From Verrucomicrobiota bacterium (GTDB lineage Bacteria; Verrucomicrobiota; Verrucomicrobiia; Limisphaerales; JACPZS01): DNA of 41,698 bases. The position numbers were made by a program, and so were the translations under genes. The stretch spans positions 1 to 41,698 of the forward strand of contig JACPZS010000022.1 of the NCBI GenBank assembly GCA_016195385.1, written 5' to 3'. The notes below the pieces were generated by a model. It saw only the letters and a program-made list of their open reading frames with translations. It had not been told where the DNA came from and did not search any database. This document shows positions 17,374-24,660 of the stretch, in pieces. Within the stretch, counting starts at the first letter, position 1; the number at the start of each line of letters is the position of its first letter.

Positions 17374-19347
17374 ATGGGACTTAACCTTCCAGCCCAGCCC
17401 ACGACGAACAGCGGCGCGTTTGATCGATCCGAGACAAAACGCTCCGAAGCGGCGGAGTTGTTGCAGCAGGCGCACGACGAGTTGGAGCAGCGCGTGATCG
17501 AGCGCACGATGAAACTGGAGGCCGCGAATCGTGAGTTGCAGGCGGAGGTGCGTGAACGGCAGCGCACGGCGGAAGCTTTGCAGGCGGCGGAGGCGCGCTA
17601 TCACGGGATCTTCATGAACGCGGTCGAGGGGATTTTTCAATCGACGCCCGACGGCCGTTATCTCAGCGCGAATCCCGCGTTGGCGAAGATGCTCGGCTAT
17701 GATTCGCCCGAGGAACTGATGGCGACGGTGACGGACATTGATCGGCAGCTCTTCGTTTCCCCTTCGGATCGCGCAGAATTCAAGCGGCTGCTCCAGGAGC
17801 AAGGCTTTGTGCGCGGATTTGAAACACGCTTTTGCCGGAAGGACGGCGGCGTGATTTGGGTCAACGCCAACGCCCACCTGGTACGGGACGCGCGCGGCGC
17901 TCCGCTCTATTACGAAGGCAGCAACGAAGACATCACCGAACGGAAACGCTCGCTCGTGGTGCTGCGCGAGAGCGAGGAACGCTTCCGCACTTTGTTCGAA
18001 TCGGCGCCCATTGGGATTGCTCTGCACGGACCGGACGGGAAGTACCTCCAGACGAATCAAGCCTATCAACAGATGGTGGGTTACGCCGACCCCGAGTTGC
18101 GCGTGCTGGGAGTCAAAGGCATCACGCACCCGGACGACATCGCGCAGGGGCAGGAGTTTTTTTGCGAAATGGTGGCCGGCAAGCGGGATTCGTATCGCCG
18201 CGAGAAGCGCTATTGCCACAAGGATGGCCGGCTGGTCTGGGCACAGTCCGCCGCGATGGCGATTCGCAAGACGCGCGGCGAGCTGCGCTACATCCTTTCG
18301 ATGGTGGAAGACATCACCGCGCGCAAACACGCGGAGGAAGTCATCCGTCTGCGTGAGAACAACAACCGGGCGCTGCTGGATGCGATCCCGGATTTGATCA
18401 TCCGTCTGCGCGGCGACGGGACGATCCTGGACTTCAAGGCGCCGGAGGAGCAGGGGTTTGGTTTTTCCCCGGCCATCGACGTCGGCCAGAATTTATCGTT
18501 GCTCGATCCCAATCCCCTCGGCCCCCTGGCCACACGCTACATCGAGCGAACCATTTCCTCGGGCGAAATTCAGACCTACGATTTTCAAAGCGTCGTCCAC
18601 GGCGAGGTGTTTGATCTTGAAACCCGCGTGGTTACGTGCGGTCCGGGCGAAGTGCTGGCGATGGTGCGCAACATCACGCTCGTGAAGCGGCTCGAGAAGG
18701 AGATCCTGGAAATCAGCGAACGCGAGCAGCGGCGCATCGGCCTGGATTTGCACGACGGCCTCGGATCGCATCTCACGGGCGTCGCTTTTTTGAGCAAGGC
18801 GCTGGAAAAGAAACTGCAGGAACAGGGGCTTTCGGAAGGCGAATTGGCGGCGAGAATAAGCAATCTCATTGTGCAGGCGCTCGCGCAAACACGCAGCCTC
18901 GCGCGGGGATTGCTGCCCAGCGAATTGCAATCGAACGATCTTTTATATGGGCTGGGCGAACTGCGGGACACGCTGCAAAGTGTCTTCAACGTCGAGTGCT
19001 TTCTCGAGTGTGATCCCGCTTTTGCCGGAGTGCCGACGCCGGTCTCCGTGCAGCTTTATCGCATCGCCCAGGAGGCGGCCAACAACGCGATCCGGCACGG
19101 TCGGGCGCGGCGGATCTGGCTGCAACTGGCACCGCACGAACAGTCCTGGCACTTGAGCGTGGCGGACGATGGGATCGGGCTGCGAAATACCAGCCTCCAA
19201 TCAAAAGGCATGGGCTTCCGTTCCATGCGTTACCGCGCCAAACGCATCGGCGGAGAAATCATTCTGGGCACGTCGTCGGTCGGCGGCGCGCTGGTCACCT
19301 GCCGCTTTCCCAAGCAGAACCACGAAGAGGGACATGAGCAACCTTAA
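17374..19347 (+). CDS. Soluble PAS-domain sensor histidine kinase (HisKA_3, NarL-type)
   Basis: 657 residues without membrane segments. A coiled coil (about 22-70) leads into three PAS modules at about 70-190, 195-310 and 325-440; the first two end in the typical DITERK/DITARK. The dimerisation helix has EREQRRIGLDLHDGLG with the likely phosphoacceptor His460, then HATPase_c motifs EAANNAIRHG and ADDGIGL, and GMGFRSMRYRA. It should phosphorylate the response regulator whose gene overlaps its end by 14 bases. With no transmembrane part, the PAS domains must sense a cytoplasmic signal, which is unknown. ATG 17374 is the first in-frame start. Confidence 0.92.
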   Translation: MGLNLPAQPTTNSGAFDRSETKRSEAAELLQQAHDELEQRVIERTMKLEAANRELQAEVRERQRTAEALQAAEARYHGIFMNAVEGIFQSTPDGRYLSANPALAKMLGYDSPEELMATVTDIDRQLFVSPSDRAEFKRLLQEQGFVRGFETRFCRKDGGVIWVNANAHLVRDARGAPLYYEGSNEDITERKRSLVVLRESEERFRTLFESAPIGIALHGPDGKYLQTNQAYQQMVGYADPELRVLGVKGITHPDDIAQGQEFFCEMVAGKRDSYRREKRYCHKDGRLVWAQSAAMAIRKTRGELRYILSMVEDITARKHAEEVIRLRENNNRALLDAIPDLIIRLRGDGTILDFKAPEEQGFGFSPAIDVGQNLSLLDPNPLGPLATRYIERTISSGEIQTYDFQSVVHGEVFDLETRVVTCGPGEVLAMVRNITLVKRLEKEILEISEREQRRIGLDLHDGLGSHLTGVAFLSKALEKKLQEQGLSEGELAARISNLIVQALAQTRSLARGLLPSELQSNDLLYGLGELRDTLQSVFNVECFLECDPAFAGVPTPVSVQLYRIAQEAANNAIRHGRARRIWLQLAPHEQSWHLSVADDGIGLRNTSLQSKGMGFRSMRYRAKRIGGEIILGTSSVGGALVTCRFPKQNHEEGHEQP

Positions 19348-20041
19348 GCCAAAATTTGAAGCCGGTTACTTTGCTGGCAAACGCAAAGTCCTGATCGTGG
19401 ATGATCACGCGATCCTGCGTCAGGGCATCAAACAGTTGATCGATCAGGAACCCGACCTGGCCGTGTGCTGGGACGGCGAGGATCCAACCAAAGTGCTGGA
19501 AGCCATCGGCGCACAGCAGCCGGACATCGCCATCGTCGATCTCTCCCTGAAAAACAGCGACGGGCTTGAGTTGATAAAACACGTCCATGCGAAATTTCCT
19601 GAAGTGCGAATCCTTGTGCTTTCCATGTTCGATGAGTCGCTCTACGCCGCGCGGGTAATGCACGCCGGCGCCCACGGCTACGTGATGAAGGAAGAAGCGA
19701 CGAACAATGTGCTGCTGGCGATTCGCACCGTGCTGCGGAGTGAAATTTATTTGAGCGCGAAAACCAAAGACAAATTGCTTCAGAATCTCTTCGTCGGGCT
19801 GCCGGGCAGCGGCAAGCCATCGGTCAACCGCTTGACGGACCGCGAACTCGAAGTGTTCCGCCTGCTGGGCCAGGGATTAGGCACGCGCCAGGTTGCCGAT
19901 GCCATGCGCCTGAGCGTCAAGACGGTCGAAACCTACCGCGCGGGCATCATGAAAAAACTCGAATTCAAAAGCGCGACTGAACTGGTTCAACGTGCCTTCG
20001 ATTGGGTTCACCACGAATCGAGCGGCCGGAGGAATCTCTGA
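19334..20041 (+). CDS. NarL/FixJ-type response regulator
   Basis: 235 residues. The receiver domain (18-135) has the acidic pair D23-D24, the phosphoacceptor D69 (IVDLS) and K119 (GYVMKE). A LuxR-type HTH follows at 166-225 (LTDRELEVF, then LSVKTVETYRAGIMKKL). The start is set by the ATG at 19334 with a good GAGG Shine-Dalgarno five to eight bases before it; a longer frame exists upstream inside the kinase gene but is a shadow. The 14-base overlap with the kinase gene points to translational coupling. Targets are unknown. Confidence 0.93.
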   Translation: MSNLKPKFEAGYFAGKRKVLIVDDHAILRQGIKQLIDQEPDLAVCWDGEDPTKVLEAIGAQQPDIAIVDLSLKNSDGLELIKHVHAKFPEVRILVLSMFDESLYAARVMHAGAHGYVMKEEATNNVLLAIRTVLRSEIYLSAKTKDKLLQNLFVGLPGSGKPSVNRLTDRELEVFRLLGQGLGTRQVADAMRLSVKTVETYRAGIMKKLEFKSATELVQRAFDWVHHESSGRRNL

Positions 20042-20059
20042 GAGCAACAAGCTGCCGGT

Positions 20060-20521
20060 TCACTTCGGTCGCGTCATTTGAAACGTCCCGTGGTCGTACT
20101 TGCAGCGGTAGGTGGAAAAAAAATTCGTTGCCGTGGCCAGGCCGGCATATTCGTAAACTCCGCCGGCGATCCAGCCGAGATTCGCGCTGCCGTGGAACGC
20201 GGTGTTGGTCGGGGACGCTTCGGCTTGCAACTGCACGGCATAGCTGACGCGGATCACTTTGGCGTAGGTGGCGCGGAACCGTGCCCGATAATTGTGCCCG
20301 TCAATGGGCGTCAGCAAACAACGCAGACTGCCCGTGTGCTTGTTCACATCACTCAGCCACGCGCCTTGCCACGCGCCTTGCGGATTGTTCGCGGGCGATG
20401 GCGTGGCGATGGCGTTTTTCCAATCGCGTTCAAAAGTTGAACAGCCGCCGAGGACGCACGCCAGCCAGGCTCCAGCCATCAAGCGGAACGTGCGTTTGGA
20501 GAAAAGCGAACTTGATTTCAT
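20060..20521 (-). CDS. Small predicted lipoprotein, last gene of the SDR/LarA operon
   Basis: 153 residues with a lipoprotein signal peptide (lipobox VLGGC near residue 27). The mature part begins with GAWQGAWLSDVNKHTGSLRC and continues with predicted beta strands and a GGVYEY turn, a pattern that I recall from small unassigned lipoproteins of Verrucomicrobiota. No function can be given. Its ATG overlaps the stop of the 63-aa gene upstream (ATGA), so it is translated from the operon mRNA. It converges with the response regulator gene, with only 18 bases between stops and no clear terminator. Confidence 0.78.
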   Translation of the reverse strand: MKSSSLFSKRTFRLMAGAWLACVLGGCSTFERDWKNAIATPSPANNPQGAWQGAWLSDVNKHTGSLRCLLTPIDGHNYRARFRATYAKVIRVSYAVQLQAEASPTNTAFHGSANLGWIAGGVYEYAGLATATNFFSTYRCKYDHGTFQMTRPK

Positions 20522-20709
20522 AAGCACCGTTCGGTGGTTGGAGCCGGAGCCTTTGGCAACTTCGGGACACCTGTCCTGAGCCGATTGCGACGCCGTTCCA
20601 CTGGATGAATTGCTTCGGGCCACGCGATCATTTCTTGGATTTTTTTCCAACGCTCGACGGGATCGTACATGCGGTTGTGCCTGGCTCCTTCAAATTCCTT
20701 GAGGTTCAT
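20518..20709 (-). CDS. 63-aa protein of unknown function, coupled on both sides
   Basis: It begins MNLKEFEGARHNRMYD and is basic, with a C-terminal RRRNRLRTG and a Pro-rich end. No family was recognised. The reason to accept it is the arrangement: its ATG shares an ATGA with the stop of the LarA-like gene (20706-20709), and its own TGA shares an ATGA with the start of the lipoprotein gene (20518-20521). Such exact overlaps at both ends are unlikely for a chance frame. A start eight codons upstream exists, but it would lie deeper in the LarA gene. Confidence 0.65.
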   Translation of the reverse strand: MNLKEFEGARHNRMYDPVERWKKIQEMIAWPEAIHPVERRRNRLRTGVPKLPKAPAPTTERCL

Positions 20710-22013
20710 GGGCGTTCTGATCTTCCTGAACAATCACGCCCACCCGCCCATTTCGGCGGCTTGCGCAATTGGAAAAGCATCTCGCCCGCCTTCGGCACGA
20801 GCAGAACGTCATCGTGTTCACGGTTCGCGTAATCGTCCATCCGTATCGTTTTGGGATCGCGATAGCCGAGATTGATTTGCCGGCAAACGTCCGGCGGAAT
20901 CGCGGTCGCCAGCGTCACGCGCGCGCGCGGCGTCTCGACGCCGTTTTCATACGTGCCCAGCCCGTAAACATGTGTCGAATGCGCAAGCACGCCCCACGGA
21001 TAATGCCGAAAGCGCTCCCATTGTTTCAAAAAATAATCGCGGCAGTGATAACCGATCTCGTGCAGCACCTGGCCGTGTGCGACGCACACTTCCGAAATGT
21101 GCGGCGCGTAGATGATCAACTCGCCGCCGTCCGCGAGCACCGGTTCGAGTTTGTACATGCACTTGCCGCCGGTCCAAAGCTCATCGTACATCTTCGGCGC
21201 GCAGGAAAGGATCGTGTGAAACGCGCGCTCCTTGTAAGTGATGTGGCGTTCGCGGGACAGGTCGCTCGCGTGATCCCAGGCGGCCTCGGGCGAACCAGCG
21301 AACAAGCCGGCGAGTTGCGCGCCTTCGACCACCATGCAGAAACAAAGTTTGGGCACGGACACCATCGCGCCCGCGCGATCCACTACGCGCCGCACGGGCG
21401 TCCACTTGTTGCCGATGATCATTGGGTTTGTGACGACCGCGCCCAGCCAATGGAAAAAATTCAAGACCTCCGGCCCGGCGACGCCAGGGAATAAATACTT
21501 GTTCCCGCCGGAAAAACCGATGACTTCGTGCGGAAACACCGGGCCGACGATGATGATTTGATCGTAGTCGAACAGCATCCGGTTCACTTCGACCGGAACC
21601 TCCATGCTGAACAAACCGCCTGAAAGCGAATGGATCTCCGCAGCGGAAATAGCGCCAATCTTTTTCAAAGCGGCAGGATCGTTCCACGCATGATTGAAGA
21701 AGCGAACGCGTCCAAATTTTTCTCGACGCTCGGTGTTGGAAATCTCCAGCCGTTCGCAAATCGCCGTCTCGCTCATCGGCTGGTGTGTTCCCAGTGCGAT
21801 GAGCACATCGAAGTCGCGTGTCACGGCCGCGATTTGCTGATGCAGTGTTTTGAACAGAAGACCGACCGGCGCGGTGCGCGTGCCGTCCGGCACGATCAAT
21901 AAAATCCGTTGGCCGTGGTAATCTTTCGCCGGACACGCCTGCGCCACAACTTCGGCGACTTGTGATCCGGAGAGGCCGCCTCCTTTCGCCGCGATTTTAG
22001 AAATGGCGTTCAT
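20706..22013 (-). CDS. LarA-like (DUF2088) nickel-dependent racemase family protein
   Basis: 435 residues. Lactate racemase hallmarks are visible: PDGTR (43-46), GTHQP with H77, PHEVIGFSGGNKYLFPG with H162 and K172, and NFFHWLG with H188. The distances H162-K172 (10) and K172-H188 (16) equal those of the LarA catalytic His, the pincer-cofactor Lys and the second His, so the nickel-pincer site appears intact. The substrate is probably another 2-hydroxy acid rather than lactate, because an SDR gene and not larB/C/E lies beside it. It starts 9 bases after the SDR stop. The pincer cofactor genes (larB, larC, larE) are not in the window. Confidence 0.87.
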   Translation of the reverse strand: MNAISKIAAKGGGLSGSQVAEVVAQACPAKDYHGQRILLIVPDGTRTAPVGLLFKTLHQQIAAVTRDFDVLIALGTHQPMSETAICERLEISNTERREKFGRVRFFNHAWNDPAALKKIGAISAAEIHSLSGGLFSMEVPVEVNRMLFDYDQIIIVGPVFPHEVIGFSGGNKYLFPGVAGPEVLNFFHWLGAVVTNPMIIGNKWTPVRRVVDRAGAMVSVPKLCFCMVVEGAQLAGLFAGSPEAAWDHASDLSRERHITYKERAFHTILSCAPKMYDELWTGGKCMYKLEPVLADGGELIIYAPHISEVCVAHGQVLHEIGYHCRDYFLKQWERFRHYPWGVLAHSTHVYGLGTYENGVETPRARVTLATAIPPDVCRQINLGYRDPKTIRMDDYANREHDDVLLVPKAGEMLFQLRKPPKWAGGRDCSGRSERP

Positions 22014-22022
22014 GAAATTTGG

Positions 22023-22832
22023 CTAAATTGTCTGCGACAAGAACCCGCCGTCCACACGAATGTCCGTGCCAGTGACGAAGCTGCTCGCGCGCGAACTGGC
22101 GAGAAAAACCGCCGCGCCGATTAGTTCGCGCGCCTCGCCAAAACGTCCGGCCGGCGTGTGCGCTAGAATGGATCTTGTGCGCGCCGTTGGTGAACCGTCT
22201 TCGTTGAAAAGCAGTTTGCGATTTTGCTCGGCGGGGAAAAAGCCCGGCGTGATCGAATTGACGCGCACGCCTTTCGGTGCCCATTCGCGCGCGAGAAATT
22301 GCGTGAGGCTCAACACCGCCGCCTTCGCCGCCGAGTACGTCACCACGCGCGAGAGCGGCACATGCGCCGAGACGCTGGCGATGTTGATGATGCTGCCTTG
22401 GCCGCGCGCGAGCATCGCCGGGCCGAATTCCTGGCAGGGCAGCAAAACGCCGCCAGCCAGGTTCAAATCAAAAGTGTGCCGCCAGTCGGCGAGCGCGATT
22501 TGCTCGAACGCGCGCTCGGCCGTCACCGTGACTTTGGGATCGTTGCCACCGGCGGCGTTCACGAGAATGGTGGGCGCGCCGCACGAGCGTTCGATCGCTT
22601 GATGCGTCGCGCGCAGTGCGATTGGTTCCATCGCGTCAGCGGCGAAAAATTCAGCCTTGGCTCCCAGTTCCCGGATCGACTTTGCGCGCGCCTGGCCGCG
22701 TTCCGAGTTGCGCCCGACAACGGCCACTGTCGCACCCGCTTGCGCCAATCCTTCCGCGATCGCACCACCGAGAACTCCGGTCGCGCCGATGACCACCGCG
22801 ACTTCGCCCTTCAGATCGAACAAATTTATCAT
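22023..22832 (-). CDS. SDR family oxidoreductase
   Basis: 269 residues from ATG 22832; a longer frame to 22877 adds 15 residues before the natural MINLFDLKG start. The Rossmann motif GATGVLGG lies at 16-23, NAAGG near 92-96, and the catalytic set is S153 (IASVSAH), Y166 and K170 (YSAAK). The sequence resembles the group annotated as fructuronate/mannonate-type SDRs, but the substrate cannot be fixed from sequence. With the LarA-like racemase 9 bases behind it, it may form a short pathway for a sugar acid or hydroxy acid: oxidation to a keto acid and epimerisation at C2. Confidence 0.88.
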   Translation of the reverse strand: MINLFDLKGEVAVVIGATGVLGGAIAEGLAQAGATVAVVGRNSERGQARAKSIRELGAKAEFFAADAMEPIALRATHQAIERSCGAPTILVNAAGGNDPKVTVTAERAFEQIALADWRHTFDLNLAGGVLLPCQEFGPAMLARGQGSIINIASVSAHVPLSRVVTYSAAKAAVLSLTQFLAREWAPKGVRVNSITPGFFPAEQNRKLLFNEDGSPTARTRSILAHTPAGRFGEARELIGAAVFLASSRASSFVTGTDIRVDGGFLSQTI

Positions 22833-22941
22833 TGATGAGCGCGATTGTGAGCCAGGCGCACTCGCGCGCGAAAGCAAAAATTGCGGCTGCCGGGTGCGAC
22901 GGGGTCAAACCGGATTTATCTCGAATTGCGAAAATGAAATT

Positions 22942-23068
22942 GCCACAAAGAACACAAAGCAGGCACAGAGAAGAAAGGAGGGCAATGACAACCGGAAAAA
23001 GCTGAACCCCATTTTACCTGCAAGTGATCAGTTAGTCGTTCTTTGTGATCTTTGTGTTCTCTCGTGGC
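22942..23068. repeat. Inverted pair of 'ccacaaagaacacaaag' dispersed repeats
   Basis: Gap between the SDR and cupin genes. A direct copy gccacaaagaacacaaag at 22942-22959 faces inverted copies at 23037-23068 (minus strand gccacgagagaacacaaag and atcacaaagaac). They enclose about 77 bases with no gene. If transcribed, the arms could form a long imperfect hairpin. The element type is common between genes in Verrucomicrobiota as far as I recall; no role is known. Confidence 0.6.
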
Positions 23069-23086
23069 CGGCTTCGGTGTTCGGAT

Positions 23087-23695
23087 TTACTTTTCGAGGA
23101 ACGCGTCGGCCGGCACCACGAAGATCGCGGTGCAGCCGTGTTTGCTGGTCAGTTCATCGTGATCACTGCCGCCTTCGGCGTGGTGAAAATCGCCCTGGCC
23201 GAGCTCGTGGCCTTCGACGCACAGGTCGCCCGTCAGCACGTAACATTCTTCACCGGCGGAATGATGATGCTGGGGGTAACGCACGCCCGCCTCCAATTCG
23301 GCGTAGATCATCGCGTAGTTGCGGGCAACATCGAGGGACAAAAGTTTGGCACGTACGCCGGGGATGAGGGGCGGCAGCCATTCGCCTTCGCCATGTCGAA
23401 CGAAACGGAAAATCGAAGGCTTCGCGGCGTGAGGTTCCGTTTCGTGACCTGCGGGCTTTTTCGCGGCGGCGGCGTGAATTTTCTCCATCAACTTTGTTTT
23501 GACTGCGGGCGCGGGCCGGCAGGGACTCTGGCGGGCAGCCGCAATGAGCGCGGCGACGTTGTTGAAGGACGCCAATTCGGCTTTCGAGGCGTGATCAGCT
23601 TTGGCGAGGAATTGATTGAACTCGCTCAAATCCGTGCCATCGAGGGTGCCGATGGCGTTGAGCGCCGCGAGTTCCTGCAATCTTTCCGCGTTCAT
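23087..23695 (-). CDS. Cupin-domain anti-sigma factor (ChrR-like)
   Basis: 202 residues. The first 60 (NAERLQELAALNAIGTLDG, then LSEFNQFLAKAD) match the anti-sigma domain of zinc-free RskA/ChrR relatives; the His/Cys zinc set of ChrR is absent. A cupin domain follows at about 115-195, with metal ligands in HHHSAGEECY and a later GDFHHAE. It should bind and inhibit the ECF sigma factor encoded just upstream, and the cupin may sense an oxidant or small ligand. The ATG overlaps the sigma stop (ATGA at 23692-23695), which fixes the start and shows coupling; the longer frame upstream is inside the sigma gene. Confidence 0.85.
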   Translation of the reverse strand: MNAERLQELAALNAIGTLDGTDLSEFNQFLAKADHASKAELASFNNVAALIAAARQSPCRPAPAVKTKLMEKIHAAAAKKPAGHETEPHAAKPSIFRFVRHGEGEWLPPLIPGVRAKLLSLDVARNYAMIYAELEAGVRYPQHHHSAGEECYVLTGDLCVEGHELGQGDFHHAEGGSDHDELTSKHGCTAIFVVPADAFLEK

Positions 23696-24267
23696 AAAAT
23701 TCCTTCGAGACGTTCGCGCAATTGCAACATGCCGCGGCGAATGCGGGCTTTGACAGTGCCCAGCGGCTGCCGCAATTCGCTCGCAATTTCCGACTGCGTC
23801 AGGCCCGAGAAAAAGGCCAGTTCGATGGCCTGGCGTTGCTCGGCGGGCAATTCCTGGAGCGCCGCCCGGATGAAGCGCGCCGTTTCGTTCGTCATCACCG
23901 CCGGCTGATGGCTGTGCAAGTCGGGCGCGTCGGTTTCCCATTCGGCAGTCGCTTCATCGAGCAGCCGGTTCCTTCGTTGCGTGGCGCGGAGCCGGTCGAT
24001 GGCTTTGTTGCGCGTGAGCGTGACGGCCCAGCTCAATGGTTTGCCCAAGGCCGCGTCATACACCGACGCGCGCTCCCAAATTTGCACGAAGACTTCCTGG
24101 AGCACGTCTTCGGCTTGCGAAGTGTCGCGGAGGATGTTGCCGGCGATGCTGAACAAGATTCCGGAGAATCGATCATAAAGCTCGCTCAGAGCCTCTGGAT
24201 CGCGCGCAGCGACACGCCCCAGCAATTCGGCATCGTGCGTGGAACTGATTTCAACTTCTAAATTCAT
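23692..24267 (-). CDS. ECF RNA polymerase sigma factor
   Basis: 191 residues from ATG 24267. Region 2 is clear (LYDRFSGILFSIAGNIL, EDVLQEVFVQIW, WAVTLTRNKAIDRLR) and region 4 ends with ELPAEQRQAIELAFFSGLTQSEIA and GTVKARIRRGM. The group resembles the RpoE/ChrR type (often labelled SigK-like) and fits the cupin anti-sigma gene that overlaps its end. Upstream residues in the same frame (to 24372) look unlike a sigma N-terminus. Target promoters, likely including its own, are not identified here. Confidence 0.9.
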   Translation of the reverse strand: MNLEVEISSTHDAELLGRVAARDPEALSELYDRFSGILFSIAGNILRDTSQAEDVLQEVFVQIWERASVYDAALGKPLSWAVTLTRNKAIDRLRATQRRNRLLDEATAEWETDAPDLHSHQPAVMTNETARFIRAALQELPAEQRQAIELAFFSGLTQSEIASELRQPLGTVKARIRRGMLQLRERLEGIL

Positions 24268-24660
24268 CCGGCTGAAGTCGTGACTGGATCGGAACACTCT
24301 CGGCTGCCACGGAGTCGGGGCGGCGAGGTGTTCATCGGCGCGTTGACTAACAAGCTTCATGCTGGCTGGCAAGTTCGATCATCCACTGTAACTACCCACG
24401 ATTACGCGCGCGGGGCACGAATGGATGCCTTCAATTGGCAACCGAGAACACACCCATCGGGTGGGCTGAGCAATTGGAGCTTTGGCGACTTGGGGCTGAA
24501 CTCTCGATCCAGGGTTTGTCCGGGAAAACGCGACATCGGCGATGGTTCATAATAGTTCCGTGGCCGTTGCGCGGCACAAGTTTCAGCGGCGAAAGAGATT
24601 GCGTTGAAGGCGGGCAGATTTAGTCTCGCGGGAGGCGTTCACGAATCGACGGGCGACAAC
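24268..24660. other. Divergent gap between sigma factor and kinase-WD40 genes
   Basis: 393 bases that should hold promoters for both flanking genes. I find no -35/-10 pair good enough to name and no RNA gene. A 62-codon frame at 24435-24623 (+) begins plausibly but matches nothing that I know. Confidence 0.45.

Noticed and set aside
17242..18330. 362-codon frame on the minus strand
   Set aside because: Antisense to the NarL-type kinase; no recognisable protein.
24435..24623. 62-codon frame in the sigma/kinase gap
   Set aside because: It begins plausibly, but no SD, family or coupling supports it.
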